Source: Caballeronia humi (GTDB lineage: Bacteria > Pseudomonadota > Gammaproteobacteria > Burkholderiales > Burkholderiaceae). From it: a stretch of DNA of 64,000 nt. The first letter of the stretch is position 1; every line of letters begins with the position of its first letter. The translations under genes were made by a program, and so were the position numbers. The stretch is taken from the NCBI RefSeq assembly GCF_001544475.1, contig NZ_FCNW02000012.1, forward strand, positions 1-64,000, read 5' to 3'. Below the pieces are notes generated by a model. It worked only from the letters and a program-made list of their open reading frames with translations. It was not told where the DNA came from and ran no database searches. Below, piece after piece: positions 9,277-19,974 of this stretch.

Positions 9277-10254
9277 TCAAGCGAAAAGTTCGTTGTAGTC
9301 GACGGTCGCCGTGCCCAGCTTCCCAACGACGATGCCCGCCGCCCGGTTGGCATACGCGATCGAGTCGATGAGCGGCACGCCCGCGCCGAGCATCGTCGCG
9401 ACCGTCGCGATGACGGTGTCGCCCGCGCCGGACACGTCGTAGACCTCGCGCGCGTCGGCTTGCGTGTGCAGCACGCGGTTGTCGGTAAAGAGCGTCATGC
9501 CTTCCTCGGAACGCGTGAGCAGCAGCGCGTCGATTTGCAACTCGGCGCGCAGCTTCGCGACGCGTTCGTGCAAATCCTCCTCCGAATGCCAGCGCCCGAC
9601 GACCTCGCGCAACTCCGCGCGGTTCGGCGTGATCAGCGTGGCGCCGCGATAGCGGTCCCAGTCGTCGCCCTTCGGGTCGACCAGCACCGGCTTGTTCGCC
9701 CGGCGCGCATCCGCGATCATCTGCGTCACATGCGTCAGGCCGCCCTTCGCGTAATCCGACATCAGGATCACGTCGTGCTGCGGCAGCAGATCGGCGAAAC
9801 GCGCGAGACACGCGGCGAGCACTTCGTGCGTCGGCGAGTTTTCGAAATCGACGCGCAGCAACTGCTGCTGGCGCGACAGCACGCGCAGCTTGATCGTCGT
9901 GAGCAGTTCGGGATCGCGTTCGAGGTGCCCCGCGACCTTGCTCTCGCCGAGCAATTCGACGATGCGCTCGCCCGGTTCGTCGTGGCCCACCACGCAGAGC
10001 AGCCCCGCCTGCGCGCCGAGCGCCGCCGCGTTGCGCGCGACGTTCGCCGCGCCGCCGAGGCGGTCTTCCTTGCGCTGCACATGCACGACCGGCACCGGCG
10101 CTTCCGGCGAGATGCGGTTGACGTCGCCGAACCAGTAGCGGTCGAGCATCACGTCGCCGACGACCAATACGCGCGCCGCCGAAATCCGCGCGCGCGGCAC
10201 GACCGGGATGGGGGCGGGCTTAGTGGCTGGAGCCGGCGCCGTCGAGTTCGACAT
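9277..10254 (-). CDS. rfaE1: D-glycero-beta-D-manno-heptose-7-phosphate kinase
   Basis: A 325-residue PfkB-family sugar kinase corresponding only to the kinase half of E. coli HldE; the nucleotidyltransferase half must be a separate gene outside the window. Seen: [15 protein letters not shown] (near 29), GGAANVARN (near 72) and the C-terminal [14 protein letters not shown] with catalytic Asp. Its start overlaps the ugd 3' end by 35 bases, and the first 20 residues are a Pro/Ala-rich extension. Confidence 0.93.
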   Translation of the reverse strand: MSNSTAPAPATKPAPIPVVPRARISAARVLVVGDVMLDRYWFGDVNRISPEAPVPVVHVQRKEDRLGGAANVARNAAALGAQAGLLCVVGHDEPGERIVELLGESKVAGHLERDPELLTTIKLRVLSRQQQLLRVDFENSPTHEVLAACLARFADLLPQHDVILMSDYAKGGLTHVTQMIADARRANKPVLVDPKGDDWDRYRGATLITPNRAELREVVGRWHSEEDLHERVAKLRAELQIDALLLTRSEEGMTLFTDNRVLHTQADAREVYDVSGAGDTVIATVATMLGAGVPLIDSIAYANRAAGIVVGKLGTATVDYNELFA

Positions 10255-11623
10255 GGGGACGTCCTATCGCGTAATAGTCGATGCCGAGTTCCGCCATCGC
10301 TTCGGGTTCGTACAGGTTGCGGCCATCGAAGACGACCGGCATTTTCAGTTCGCTTTTGAGATGGGCGAAGTCGGGGCTCTTGAATTCCTTCCACTCGGTC
10401 ACGATCACGAGCGCATCCGCGCCGGGCAGCGCGTCTTTTTGCGTGTGGACGAACGAGAGGCGCTTCATGTCGTCGGGACGATTGGCCAGATCGAGCGCGA
10501 TGACGCGCTGCGCTTCCTCGAGCGCCACCGGATCGTACGCACGCACCGTCGCGCCGCGCGCGAGCAGCGCGTCGATCAGGCGCCGGCTCGACGCTTCGCG
10601 CATGTCGTCGGTATTGGGCTTGAACGCGAGGCCCCAGACCGCGAACGTGCGCCCGCGCAGGTCTTCGCCCATGCGCCTGACGATCTTGCTGACGAGCACT
10701 TCCTTTTGCGCGTCGTTGACGTCCTCGACCGCTTCCAGAATCCGCAGCCGATGGCCGTTTTCACGCGCCGTCTGCACGAGCGCCTGCACATCCTTCGGGA
10801 AGCACGAGCCACCGTAGCCGCAGCCCGCATACAAAAAGTCGTAGCCGATGCGCGGATCGGAGCCGATTCCCCGGCGCACCGACTCGATATCGGCGCCGAC
10901 CGTATCGGCCAGATTCGACAGGTCGTTCATGAACGAGATGCGCGTCGCGAGCATTGCATTCGCCGCGTACTTCGTGAATTCCGCCGAGCGCACGTCCATG
11001 TACAGCGTGCGCTCATGATTGCGGTTGAACGGCGCGTACAGGCGCTTCATTTTCTCGCGCGCGAGGCGGCCGGCTTCGTCATCGTCCAGGCCGATCACGA
11101 TGCGGTCGGGGCGCATGAAATCGTCGACCGCCGCGCCTTCCTTCAGGAACTCCGGATTCGACACGACCGAAAAGCCGTGGTTGCCCGATGCTTCCAGCCC
11201 GCGCGCCGTCAACTCTTCCTCGACCACGCGCCGCACCTGGAGCGCGGTGCCGACCGGCACCGTCGATTTATCGACGATCACTTTGAAGCCGTTCGAATAC
11301 CGGCCGATGTTGCGCGCCGCCGCGAGCACGTATTGCAGGTCGGCGGAGCCGTCTTCGTCGGGCGGCGTGCCGACCGCGATGAACTGGATTTCGCCGTGCT
11401 CGACGCTCGCCTTCACGTCGGTCGAAAACTGGATGCGGCCGGCCGTGCGCGTGCGCCTGAGCATTTCCAGCAGCCCTGGCTCGTGGATCGGCACGCCGCC
11501 GTTGTTGAGGATGTCGATCTTGCGGGGATCGACGTCGACGCAAAACACGTCGTGACCGATTTCAGCAAGGCACGCGCCGGTCACCAGACCGACGTAACCC
11601 GTGCCGACGATGGTAATTTTCAT
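10220..11623 (-). CDS. ugd: UDP-glucose 6-dehydrogenase
   Basis: A 467-residue enzyme oxidising UDP-glucose to UDP-glucuronate. Seen: N-terminal Rossmann [18 protein letters not shown] (7-24), catalytic Cys in [12 protein letters not shown] (near 262) and the C-terminal UDP-binding region ([14 protein letters not shown]). In Burkholderia UDP-glucuronate feeds Ara4N modification of lipid A and polysaccharides. It sits between lapB and rfaE1 in an envelope operon. Confidence 0.95.
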   Translation of the reverse strand: MKITIVGTGYVGLVTGACLAEIGHDVFCVDVDPRKIDILNNGGVPIHEPGLLEMLRRTRTAGRIQFSTDVKASVEHGEIQFIAVGTPPDEDGSADLQYVLAAARNIGRYSNGFKVIVDKSTVPVGTALQVRRVVEEELTARGLEASGNHGFSVVSNPEFLKEGAAVDDFMRPDRIVIGLDDDEAGRLAREKMKRLYAPFNRNHERTLYMDVRSAEFTKYAANAMLATRISFMNDLSNLADTVGADIESVRRGIGSDPRIGYDFLYAGCGYGGSCFPKDVQALVQTARENGHRLRILEAVEDVNDAQKEVLVSKIVRRMGEDLRGRTFAVWGLAFKPNTDDMREASSRRLIDALLARGATVRAYDPVALEEAQRVIALDLANRPDDMKRLSFVHTQKDALPGADALVIVTEWKEFKSPDFAHLKSELKMPVVFDGRNLYEPEAMAELGIDYYAIGRPHVELDGAGSSH

Positions 11624-11728
11624 ACGCGTTCCGGTTGTTCTGAAGATGCCGGCGATGGCCGGAAGCCGGGTCAGCGTCGACCCGTTCGCCTCCCGCGCAG
11701 CCGGCTTGCCGATTAGCCGCGCGCGCCG

Positions 11729-12901
11729 TCAGGCCGAAGTGATGGGCTCGACGCGGCGCGGCGCATACGTTTCCCAGCCGCTGCAGCCGGGACACTGCCA
11801 GTAGAAAAGACGGGCGCGGAAGCCACAAGTTTGACACGTATAGCGTGGCAGGTTCTTGGTGCGCTGCTTGACGAGCGCGCGCATCAGTTGCAGTTCACCG
11901 CGGCGCGGTTCCTCGGCGCTTGCTTCCTGCGCTTCCAGCAAACGCAGCATGCCCGCGAGATTCGGCGACGTCTGCATCTGCGTGCGCGCGAGCGCGTGCG
12001 CGGCGTCGAGGCCGCGCAGCGTCTCGACGTGCTTGAACGCGACGTCGAGCAGATCGGTCGACGGATAGCGGTGCACGTAGCCGGTCAGCAGATCGACGCC
12101 GTCTTCCGCGCGATCGAGCTTCGTGTACGCGTCCATCAGCTTCTCGGCGACGAGCGGCAGATACGCCGCATTCTGCTCCTCGACGCGTTTCCAGCAAGCG
12201 ATCGCCGAGACGAGATCGCCGCCGGCAGCATCGACGTCGCCCGCGAGGATGGTCGCGCGCACGCTGTCGGGGTTGGCCGCGAGCGCCAGTTTCAGCTCGG
12301 CGCGGGCTTCGTCGGGCTGTTTTCGCTGCAGCGCTTCCTGCGCGAGTTCGCAGTGAAAATGCGCGACTTCCTTCGCCAGCGACGGCGCGCCCATCTTCTC
12401 GATGCGCTCCGCCGTCACGATCGACTTCGGCCAGTCTTTCTCGATTTCGTAGATCGTCAGCAAAGCGCGCTGCGCGCCGAGCTCATATTCGCCTGCTTCC
12501 AGCGAGCGGAAGGTTTCTTCCGCTCGATCCAGCAGGCCGGCCTTGAGGAAATCCTGGCCGAGTTCGAAGAGGGCGTGATCGCGCTCGGCGACGGGCAAGT
12601 CGGCGCGGCTCAGGAGGTTCTGGTGGACGCGGATCGCGCGGTCCGTCTCACCGCGCCGGCGAAACAAATTGCCGAGCGCAAAGTGCAGTTCGATGGTTTC
12701 AGGGTCGAGCTTCGCGACTTCGATGAAGGCGTCGATCGCCTTGTCGTGTTGCTCGTTGAGCAGGAAATTGAGGCCGCGAAAGTACGAGCGCGGCAGATTC
12801 GCGTTTTCGGAGAGCAGCGTTTTCAGGTCATAGCGGGATGCCATCCAGCCAAGCGCGAACGCGACAGGGACGACAAGCAGCCACCAGAAGTCTAGATCCA
12901 T
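11729..12901 (-). CDS. lapB: LPS assembly protein LapB (YciM), TPR protein
   Basis: A 390-residue membrane-anchored regulator. An N-terminal TM helix (about 4-20) is followed by TPR repeats and a C-terminal rubredoxin-type zinc knuckle CQTCGFRAR-(x)-CPGCSGW with two CxxC pairs. In E. coli LapB controls FtsH turnover of LpxC and so LPS synthesis. It is 63 bases after lapA and directly before ugd and the heptose genes, consistent with an LPS role. Confidence 0.93.
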   Translation of the reverse strand: MDLDFWWLLVVPVAFALGWMASRYDLKTLLSENANLPRSYFRGLNFLLNEQHDKAIDAFIEVAKLDPETIELHFALGNLFRRRGETDRAIRVHQNLLSRADLPVAERDHALFELGQDFLKAGLLDRAEETFRSLEAGEYELGAQRALLTIYEIEKDWPKSIVTAERIEKMGAPSLAKEVAHFHCELAQEALQRKQPDEARAELKLALAANPDSVRATILAGDVDAAGGDLVSAIACWKRVEEQNAAYLPLVAEKLMDAYTKLDRAEDGVDLLTGYVHRYPSTDLLDVAFKHVETLRGLDAAHALARTQMQTSPNLAGMLRLLEAQEASAEEPRRGELQLMRALVKQRTKNLPRYTCQTCGFRARLFYWQCPGCSGWETYAPRRVEPITSA

Positions 12902-12964
12902 GCGAGTAGTCGGTGAGTCGGGGTGAATGCGGGCGCGCTTGCACGTGCGCCGGCGCTGGCTGGA

Positions 12965-13258
12965 TCAGATGAGCGGCGGCATCGGCGGTTCCTGCACGGG
13001 AACGGGCGCCTCGCGCGCGACGCGCAGTTCACGCCTCAAACGCCCGTTCTCCATGCGCAGACGGAACATCGCGGGCAGCGCGGACACGAGCCCCGCCAGC
13101 AACCCGACGACGAAAAACGCCAGGCCGATCAGGATCAACGGAGCTTGCCAGAAATAGCCGGCGAGGAAATTGAGCGTCGCGGGTTGCGTGTTGGCGAGAG
13201 CCAGCACCAGCAGCAGGACAAAGACGAGGACGCGGATCAGCCAGACAAAAAATTTCAT
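12965..13258 (-). CDS. lapA: LapA family protein (DUF1049)
   Basis: A 97-residue inner-membrane protein with two TM helices (about 3-24 and 38-62) and the conserved ALANTQPATLNFL stretch between them, then a short basic coiled segment. LapA is the partner of LapB. The start at MKFFVWLIRV is chosen because upstream in-frame codons lack membrane character; GAGAG lies a few bases upstream. Confidence 0.88.
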   Translation of the reverse strand: MKFFVWLIRVLVFVLLLVLALANTQPATLNFLAGYFWQAPLILIGLAFFVVGLLAGLVSALPAMFRLRMENGRLRRELRVAREAPVPVQEPPMPPLI

Positions 13259-13579
13259 GGAGACTCTCTCGACGGCGGTTGCAGACGGCATCGGATGTCG
13301 CGCTGCGCGTGAAGCCCGCGCGGCACGGCCGCCGGGCCGAAAGTGACCGGTATTGTAAATGATGCGTATCGTCGTCAGGGCGGCGGTTGCGGGCGGTAAG
13401 AGGTTGCTGCGGCGCACATGCGCTGGTGAGCAAGACGCGCACCTATCGATTGGATAGTGCTCGTGCGAAGCATATGAGAAAAGTGCAGGCGAAAAAAAAG
13501 CACCCGTGAGGGTGCTTTTTCCGGTCATTGCCGTCTGGTACGACGTTGCGTCTTTCGCTCCGGTCAATTCGAACGTTGA
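13259..13579. other. Intergenic region between lapA and ihfB
   Basis: 321 bases without a gene. It holds the ihfB terminator and presumably the lapA promoter; a TACAAT -10-like hexamer is visible on the minus strand at 13352-13357 with no good -35. No other structure was recognised. Confidence 0.6.
13495..13520. terminator. Intrinsic terminator downstream of ihfB
   Basis: An 11-bp stem AAAAAGCACCC/GGGTGCTTTTT with loop GTGA. On the minus strand the hairpin is followed by a T-run (rc of the A tract at 13492-13499), ending the rpsA-ihfB transcript. Confidence 0.85.
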
Positions 13580-13906
13580 TCAAAGATCGTCGTCGTCATC
13601 GTCCGATGCTTTCAACGGCTCGCCTGCGCGGCCGTCGACGCGTTCACGCAATTCCTTGCCCGGCTTGAAGTGCGGCACGAATTTCTCCGGCACCAGCACC
13701 TTTTCACCCGACTTCGGATTGCGCCCGACGCGCGACGGACGACGATTGAGCCCGAAGCTGCCGAAGCCGCGAATTTCGATGCGATGGCCGTTGGCCAAAG
13801 CCTCCGACATCGCATCGAGCATCGTCTTCACCGCGAAATCCGCATCCTTGAGGACAAGTTGCGGAAAACGCGACGCCAGTTGGGCGACCAATTCCGATTT
13901 GGTCAT
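13580..13906 (-). CDS. ihfB: Integration host factor beta subunit
   Basis: A 108-residue HU/IHF-fold DNA-bending protein. Seen: [11 protein letters not shown] start, the [22 protein letters not shown] beta-arm region and [15 protein letters not shown]. The C-terminus is extended by about 14 residues ending in six aspartates (SDDDDDDL), an acidic tail absent from E. coli IHF-beta. It is 22 bases after rpsA, the conserved arrangement. Confidence 0.96.
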   Translation of the reverse strand: MTKSELVAQLASRFPQLVLKDADFAVKTMLDAMSEALANGHRIEIRGFGSFGLNRRPSRVGRNPKSGEKVLVPEKFVPHFKPGKELRERVDGRAGEPLKASDDDDDDL

Positions 13907-13928
13907 ACTGCAGCGGTACCGTTAAGGC

Positions 13929-15644
13929 TTAGCTGTTCTGGCCGTCGAGCTTGGCCTTGAGCAGCGCGCCGAGGTTGGTCGTGCCGGTAGCAGCGGCGTT
14001 CGAGTCCGATGCTGCCAGACCGCGAATCGCTTCCTGTTGTTCAGCCGAATCCTTGGCCTTGACCGACAGGTTGATGCCACGCGACTTGCGGTCGATGTTG
14101 ATGATCATCGCATTGACCTTGTCGCCTTCCTTCAGCACGTTACGAGCGTCTTCGACACGGTCCTGAGCGATTTCCGACGCGCGGAGGTAACCTTCCACGT
14201 CAGCCGTCAGCGTGATGACCGCACCCTTCGCGTCCACCGACTTCACCGTACCGTCGACAATTGCGCCCTTGTCGTTGATCGCGACAAAGTTGCTGAACGG
14301 ATCGCCTTCGAGTTGCTTGATGCCGAGCGAAATGCGTTCCTTCTCGACGTCGATGCCCAGAACCACGGCTTCGACTTCGTCGCCCTTCTTGTACTTGCGC
14401 ACGGCTTCTTCGCCAGTTTCGCTCCACGACAGGTCCGAGAGGTGAACCAGACCGTCGATGCCGCCAGGCAGACCGATGAACACGCCGAAGTCGGTGATCG
14501 ACTTGATGCCGCCGCTGATCTTGTCGCCCTTCTTGAAGTTGCGGCTGAAGTCGTCCCACGGGTTCGGCTTGCACTGCTTCATGCCGAGGCTGATACGGCG
14601 GCGGTCTTCGTCGATTTCGAGAACCATGACTTCGACTTCGTCACCGAGTTGTACAACCTTCGACGGTGCAACGTTCTTGTTCGTCCAGTCCATTTCCGAC
14701 ACGTGAACCAGGCCTTCGATGCCCGATTCCACTTCGACGAATGCGCCGTAGTCGGTGATGTTGGTGACCTTGCCGAACAGGCGCGTGCCCGACGGGTAAC
14801 GGCGGGAGATGCCTTCCCACGGATCGTCGCCGAGCTGCTTGATGCCGAGCGAGACGCGGTTCTTCTCTTGGTCGAACTTGAGGATCTTCGCGGTGACTTC
14901 CTGGCCAACCGACAGAACTTCGCTCGGGTGACGCACGCGACGCCATGCGATGTCGGTGATGTGCAGCAGGCCGTCGATGCCGCCGAGGTCCACGAACGCG
15001 CCGTAGTCGGTGATGTTCTTGACCACGCCTTCCACGATCGCGCCTTCCTTCAGCGTCTCGAGCAGCTTTGCGCGCTCTTCGCCTTGAGTGGCTTCGATCA
15101 CGGCACGGCGCGACAACACGACGTTGTTACGCTTGCGGTCGAGCTTGATCACGCGGAATTCGAGGGTCTTGCCTTCGTACGGCGTCGTGTCCTTGACGGG
15201 ACGCGTGTCGACGAGCGAACCCGGCAGGAACGCGCGGATGCCGTTGACCATGACGGTCATGCCGCCCTTGACCTTGCCCGTGATCGTGCCGGTCACGAGT
15301 TCGTTGTTGTCGAGGGCCTTTTCCAGCGACAGCCACGAAGCGAGGCGCTTCGCCTTGTCACGCGACAGGATGGTGTCGCCATAGCCGTTTTCCAGCGCGT
15401 CGATCGCGACGGAAACGAAGTCGCCCGCCTGCACTTCGACCTCGCCCGCGTCGTTCAGGAATTCTTCGAGCGGAATGTAGGCTTCGGACTTGAGACCAGC
15501 GTTGACGACCACGAAGTTGTGGTCGACACGCACGACTTCGGCGGAGATCACTTCACCGGCGCGCATGTCCTGCTTGGTCAGCGACTCTTCGAACAGAGCC
15601 GCAAAAGATTCGGTATTCGGGGTGGAGGTTTGCAGGTCGGACAT
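13929..15644 (-). CDS. rpsA: 30S ribosomal protein S1
   Basis: A 571-residue protein with six S1/OB-fold RNA-binding repeats, seen as recurring [25 protein letters not shown] and [13 protein letters not shown] blocks each followed by GDEVEA or GQEVTA. It binds mRNA on the 30S subunit and helps unfold structured initiation regions. The start at MSDLQTS is preferred over an in-frame start six codons upstream because it matches the family N-terminus. Confidence 0.97.
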   Translation of the reverse strand: MSDLQTSTPNTESFAALFEESLTKQDMRAGEVISAEVVRVDHNFVVVNAGLKSEAYIPLEEFLNDAGEVEVQAGDFVSVAIDALENGYGDTILSRDKAKRLASWLSLEKALDNNELVTGTITGKVKGGMTVMVNGIRAFLPGSLVDTRPVKDTTPYEGKTLEFRVIKLDRKRNNVVLSRRAVIEATQGEERAKLLETLKEGAIVEGVVKNITDYGAFVDLGGIDGLLHITDIAWRRVRHPSEVLSVGQEVTAKILKFDQEKNRVSLGIKQLGDDPWEGISRRYPSGTRLFGKVTNITDYGAFVEVESGIEGLVHVSEMDWTNKNVAPSKVVQLGDEVEVMVLEIDEDRRRISLGMKQCKPNPWDDFSRNFKKGDKISGGIKSITDFGVFIGLPGGIDGLVHLSDLSWSETGEEAVRKYKKGDEVEAVVLGIDVEKERISLGIKQLEGDPFSNFVAINDKGAIVDGTVKSVDAKGAVITLTADVEGYLRASEIAQDRVEDARNVLKEGDKVNAMIINIDRKSRGINLSVKAKDSAEQQEAIRGLAASDSNAAATGTTNLGALLKAKLDGQNS

Positions 15645-15745
15645 AAAAATCGAGGTTTGCACGGCTTGATCGCGATGCCTGCCGTTGAGTGACGGCTAGT
15701 TGGCAAAAAAAGCGGGAGCCACGCGGGGTTAAAGGGTTTGAACAC

Positions 15746-15793
15746 GCTCCGTGTTTCTCACGGAGCACCATGCAAGCGGGTTAAACAACCCGC
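15746..15793. other. Two hairpins in the rpsA leader region
   Basis: GCTCCGTG/CACGGAGC (15746-15753 with 15759-15766) and GCGGGTT/AACCCGC (15776-15782 with 15787-15793) lie in tandem between cmk and rpsA. Neither has a strong T-run. They could be weak terminators for cmk or leader structures of rpsA. Confidence 0.4.
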
Positions 15794-15824
15794 CTTTACT
15801 GCTACTGCGTTTTACTACCTGAAA

Positions 15825-16505
15825 CTAGACGCGAATCTCGTTGAACCAGCCGATAATCTGTTCGACCGTTTGATCGACCGACAAGCCAGATGTGTCAAGC
15901 GTTCTCGCGTCTGCTGCGGGCTTGAGTGGCGCGGTGCTGCGATTCGTATCGCGCGTGTCGCGTTCACGCAAATCTCTCAGCAAGTCTTCCATATTAGCAG
16001 AAAATCCTTTTTGTATCAATTGCTTATACCGTCTGGCCGCGCGAGCCTCGACGCTGGCGGTGAGAAACACCTTGAGCGGGGCGTCGGGAAAGATCACCGT
16101 GCCCATGTCGCGGCCGTCCGCGACGAGCCCCGGAAGCTTGCGGAACGCCCGCTGGCGGGCAATCAGCGCCTTCCTGACTTCGGGATGAACCGCGATCGCC
16201 GAAGCCCGGTTGCCGACCTCTTCCGCGCGGATTTCCGCCGATACGTCGACGCCGTCGAGCTGCGCGCAGCCTTCGCGAAACGTGATGTGGAGCGCGCCGA
16301 CGAGTTTTGCAAGCGCCTCGGCGTCCGCCGGGTCGATGTCGTAGCTCATGCTCGCGAGCGCGGTCAGGCGGTAGAGCGCGCCGCTGTCGAGAAGGTGGAA
16401 ACCGAGCGTCGCCGCGACCAGCGCCGCGACTGTGCCCTTGCCCGACGCCGTCGGTCCGTCGATGGTGATCACTGGAGTTTGATGAAAGGGACGAGTCGGT
16501 TTCAT
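15825..16505 (-). CDS. cmk: Cytidylate kinase
   Basis: A 226-residue (d)CMP kinase. Seen: P-loop [19 protein letters not shown] (13-31), substrate residues in [11 protein letters not shown], and [15 protein letters not shown] (near 130). The position between aroA and rpsA is the usual beta- and gamma-proteobacterial order. Confidence 0.96.
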   Translation of the reverse strand: MKPTRPFHQTPVITIDGPTASGKGTVAALVAATLGFHLLDSGALYRLTALASMSYDIDPADAEALAKLVGALHITFREGCAQLDGVDVSAEIRAEEVGNRASAIAVHPEVRKALIARQRAFRKLPGLVADGRDMGTVIFPDAPLKVFLTASVEARAARRYKQLIQKGFSANMEDLLRDLRERDTRDTNRSTAPLKPAADARTLDTSGLSVDQTVEQIIGWFNEIRV

Positions 16506-16545
16506 TGAGCGGGGCCGTTCTGGCGCATTGTTACAGTCATTTCAG

Positions 16546-17850
16546 TCATGCCTTGGCCAGAGTCGCGAAGCGGTCGAAGTAATCGGGGAAGGTCTTGCCG
16601 ACGCATTTCGGGTCGTTGATGCGCACCGGCACACCGCTTAGCGCGACGAGCGAGAAGCACATCGCCATGCGGTGGTCGTCGTAGGTGTCGATGGCGGCGT
16701 TCGGCGTGAGCGCGGCGGGCGGCGTCACGACCAGGTAATCCGCGCCCTCCTCGATCGTCGCGCCGACCTTGCGCAGCTCGGTCGCCATCGCGGCGATGCG
16801 GTCGGTTTCCTTCACGCGCCAGCTCGCTATGTTGCGCAGCGTGGTTTTGCCGTCAGCGAAAAGCGCGGCGACGGCGATCGTCATTGCGGCGTCGGGGATC
16901 AGGTTGAAGTCCATATCGATGGCGGCGAGACGCCCGTCGTCGGATTCGACGCCGCGCACTTCGATCCAGTCATCGCCCATCATGACGTTCGCGCCCATGC
17001 GGATCAGCGCGTCGGCGAATCCGACGTCGCCCTGGATGCTCGCGCGCCCGACGCCCTCGACGCGCACCGGTCCGCCGCCGATCGCGCCCGCCGCGAGGAA
17101 ATACGACGCCGACGACGCGTCGCCTTCGACCATGATCGTGCCCGGCGACCGGTACTGCGCGCCCGCCGGCACGGTGAAGCGCGCCCAGCCATCGCGCGCG
17201 ACTGTCACGCCGAAGCGCTCCATCAGGCGGATCGTGATGTCGATGTAGGGCTTCGAAATCAGCTCGCCTTCGACTTCGATCGAAATCGCGCCGCTCGCCG
17301 ATTTCACGATCGGCAGCGTCATCAGGAGCGCGGTGAGGAACTGGCTCGACACGTCGCCGCGCACGCGGATCGGTTTATCGACGGCGATCTGCGCGGGGTG
17401 AATCTTGAGCGGCGGAAAGCCGTCGTTCAGTTCGTAATCGATGCTGGCGCCGATCTGCCGCAAGCCGTCGACCAGATCGCCGATCGGCCGCTCGTGCATG
17501 CGCGGCACGCCGTGCACGCGATACTCGCCGCCGTTCACCGCGAGCGCCGCCGTGAGCGGGCGCACCGCCGTGCCCGCGTTGCCGAGGAAAAGCTCGGCCG
17601 ATTTCGATTCGAACGCGCCGCCCGTGCCGGTCACGACGCACCGGTCGCCGTCGTTGCGAACGCCTACACCGAGCGTTTCCAGGGCGGAAAGCATCACGCG
17701 CGTGTCGTCGGAATCGAGCAGGTTGGTGATCGTGGTTTCGCCGTCGGCGAGCGCGGCGAGCAGCAGCACGCGGTTCGAAATGCTCTTCGAGCCGGGCAGC
17801 CGGACCGTGCCGGACGCGCGCGAAAAGGGTCCGAGATCGAGATATTCCAT
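16546..17850 (-). CDS. aroA: 3-phosphoshikimate 1-carboxyvinyltransferase (EPSP synthase)
   Basis: A 434-residue shikimate-pathway enzyme joining PEP and shikimate-3-phosphate. Seen: [10 protein letters not shown] (near 18), the [16 protein letters not shown] loop (near 90), [11 protein letters not shown] and late [11 protein letters not shown]. It appears to be a class I type by these motifs. The start at MEYLDLGPF fits; the longer in-frame extension upstream overlaps tyrA and is Arg/Ala-rich. It begins 10 bases after tyrA. Confidence 0.96.
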   Translation of the reverse strand: MEYLDLGPFSRASGTVRLPGSKSISNRVLLLAALADGETTITNLLDSDDTRVMLSALETLGVGVRNDGDRCVVTGTGGAFESKSAELFLGNAGTAVRPLTAALAVNGGEYRVHGVPRMHERPIGDLVDGLRQIGASIDYELNDGFPPLKIHPAQIAVDKPIRVRGDVSSQFLTALLMTLPIVKSASGAISIEVEGELISKPYIDITIRLMERFGVTVARDGWARFTVPAGAQYRSPGTIMVEGDASSASYFLAAGAIGGGPVRVEGVGRASIQGDVGFADALIRMGANVMMGDDWIEVRGVESDDGRLAAIDMDFNLIPDAAMTIAVAALFADGKTTLRNIASWRVKETDRIAAMATELRKVGATIEEGADYLVVTPPAALTPNAAIDTYDDHRMAMCFSLVALSGVPVRINDPKCVGKTFPDYFDRFATLAKA

Positions 17851-17860
17851 GATTGAGTCC

Positions 17861-18784
17861 TTATTTCGCAGGGGTTTCGCCGGGCTTCGCGCCGCCGCGT
17901 TCCTGCCATTCGGTGCGCGCCACGCGCGAGCGCGCGAACGCTTGTTCCAGCGCGGCGCCATCCGAAGCGTCGATGGCGGCGCGAAAACGCGCGAGCACCG
18001 TCGTGTACGCATCGAGTTCGGCGAGCAGCGCCGCGCGGTTCGCTATGCAGACGTCACGCCACATTTCGGGGCTCGACGCCGCGATCCGCGTGAAATCGCG
18101 GAAACCGCCGGCGGCGAATGAGAACTTGAGCGTGGCGTCGGGCGCTTCGAGAATCTGCTCGACGAGCGCGAACGACGCCACGTGCGGCAAGTGGCTCACC
18201 GCCGCGAACACGCGGTCGTGCTGCGCTTCGCTCATGCGATGGACGCTCGCGCCCGTCGCCAGCCACATCGCTTCCACGCGCTCGACGGCCTGCGCCGGGT
18301 TCTCGGCCAACGGACAGAGCACGACGTTGCGCCCGACGTAGAGATCGGGCAGCGCGGCATCGACGCCGCTCGACTCGCGCCCCGCAATCGGATGCCCGGG
18401 CACGAACTGCGCGACCTTGGCGCCGAGCGCCGCGCGCGCCGCCGCAACGACGTCACTTTTCGTGCTGCCGGCATCCGTCACGACGGTCGATGCATCGAGG
18501 AACGGCGCGATGCGCGTGAGCAGCGGCTCGGTCTGAGCGACCGGCGCGGCGAGCAGCACGAAATCGGCGCCCGCAAGAGCTTTTCCGAGCGCAATGTCGT
18601 CGTCGAGCGATGCGGCCGAGTCGATCACGCCGAGTTCAAGCGCGCGCTCGATCGTTTTCACTGACCGCCCGACCCCCACGACCTCGCCCGCGAGCCCCGC
18701 CCTTTCGCGCAATGCGCGCGCAAGCGACCCGCCGATCAGGCCGACGCCAAAAATTACCAGTTTGTTGAAATTGAACGCAGCCAC
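17861..18784 (-). CDS. tyrA: Prephenate dehydrogenase
   Basis: A 307-residue NAD(P)-dependent enzyme of tyrosine synthesis. Seen: Rossmann motif [18 protein letters not shown] (9-26), the [13 protein letters not shown] stretch, and the catalytic-His region [13 protein letters not shown] (near 130). The start codon is GTG. It lacks an N-terminal chorismate mutase or C-terminal ACT domain, so mutase activity must come from PheA. It lies between hisC and aroA. Confidence 0.95.
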   Translation of the reverse strand: MAAFNFNKLVIFGVGLIGGSLARALRERAGLAGEVVGVGRSVKTIERALELGVIDSAASLDDDIALGKALAGADFVLLAAPVAQTEPLLTRIAPFLDASTVVTDAGSTKSDVVAAARAALGAKVAQFVPGHPIAGRESSGVDAALPDLYVGRNVVLCPLAENPAQAVERVEAMWLATGASVHRMSEAQHDRVFAAVSHLPHVASFALVEQILEAPDATLKFSFAAGGFRDFTRIAASSPEMWRDVCIANRAALLAELDAYTTVLARFRAAIDASDGAALEQAFARSRVARTEWQERGGAKPGETPAK

Positions 18785-18821
18785 GGAGCCTCGCCAGAAG
18801 CGCGCCTTTCGGCGCGGGGGT

Positions 18822-19934
18822 TCAGACAGTCGCGAGCGTCTTTTCGAGCGCTGCGATGAAGGCTTCGTTCTCGGCCGGGAGACCGATCGTCACGCGCAGC
18901 CATTGCGGCAAACCGTAGTTGCCGACCGGCCGCACGATCACGCCCTGTTTCAGTAATTCGAGATTGACCCGCGCGCCGGCGCTATCGTCGTCGCCGACGC
19001 GCACCATCACGAAATTGCCGTACGACGGCACGTATTCGAGACCGAGCTTGTCGAACGCCTCGGTCAGGCGCCGATAACCCTGCGCATTCACCGACGCGCT
19101 TTCCGTCAGAAATGCGGCGTCCTTCAGCGCAGCGACGGCCGCCGCCTGCGCGAGCGAATTCACATTGAACGGCTGGCGCAGACGGTTCAGCAAATCGGTC
19201 AGTTCCGGCTGCGCGATCGCAAAGCCTACGCGCAGGCCCGCCAGCCCGAACGCCTTCGAAAACGTGCGCGACACGAGCAGATTCGGATAGCGCCGGACCC
19301 AGTCGATCGAATCGTAGCGATACTCCGGCGACAAATACTCCGTGTACGCCTCGTCGAGCACGATCGCGACGTGGCGCGGCACTTTCGCGATGAACGCCTC
19401 GAGCGCCGGGCCGTCGATGAACGTACCGGTCGGGTTGTTCGGATTCGCGACGAAGACGAGGCGCGTGTCGTCTTCGATGGCGGTGAGCATCGCGTCGAGG
19501 TCGTGACCGTAGGCCACCGCCGGCACGACGATCGCCCGCGCGCCGAGACCTTGCGTCGCGAGCGCGTACACGGCGAACGAATATTGCGAATAGACGATCG
19601 ACTGACCCTTCTCCACGAACGCGTGCGCCGCCATTTCGAGGATGTCGTTACTGCCGTTGCCGAGCGTGATCCACTCCGGCGGCACGCCATAGCGCTCGCT
19701 CAGGGCGGCCTTCAGCTCGAAGCCGTTCGAATCCGGATAGCGCCCCAGTTCCGCGACGGCAAGCGCAATCGCCTGCTTCGCCGACTCGGGCATGCCGAGC
19801 GGATTCTCGTTCGACGCCAGTTTCACGATGGTCGTTTCATCGAGGCCGAACTCGCGCGCCACTTCCGAAATCGGCTTGCCGGCGATGTACGGCGCGATCC
19901 CGCGCACATACGTTGGGCCGAATTGCGATGTCAT
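18822..19934 (-). CDS. hisC: Histidinol-phosphate aminotransferase, aromatic-operon paralogue
   Basis: A 370-residue fold-type I PLP aminotransferase. Seen: SNENPLGMP (near 40), NPNNPTGTFI (near 160), and PLP lysine SRTFSKAFGLAGLRVGFA (near 218). Its position between pheA and tyrA suggests it may also transaminate prephenate or aromatic keto acids, as proposed for hisC2-type genes in such operons; that dual role is inferred. Confidence 0.93.
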   Translation of the reverse strand: MTSQFGPTYVRGIAPYIAGKPISEVAREFGLDETTIVKLASNENPLGMPESAKQAIALAVAELGRYPDSNGFELKAALSERYGVPPEWITLGNGSNDILEMAAHAFVEKGQSIVYSQYSFAVYALATQGLGARAIVVPAVAYGHDLDAMLTAIEDDTRLVFVANPNNPTGTFIDGPALEAFIAKVPRHVAIVLDEAYTEYLSPEYRYDSIDWVRRYPNLLVSRTFSKAFGLAGLRVGFAIAQPELTDLLNRLRQPFNVNSLAQAAAVAALKDAAFLTESASVNAQGYRRLTEAFDKLGLEYVPSYGNFVMVRVGDDDSAGARVNLELLKQGVIVRPVGNYGLPQWLRVTIGLPAENEAFIAALEKTLATV

Positions 19935-19974
19935 GTCTTTCTCCAGTCGATCAAGCGGAATGCAGGATGCAGGT

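Noticed and set aside
14037..15692. 551-codon plus-strand ORF opposite rpsA
   Set aside because: Antisense shadow of a GC-rich conserved gene; composition is Arg/Asp/His/Val-rich with no family match, while rpsA is unmistakable.
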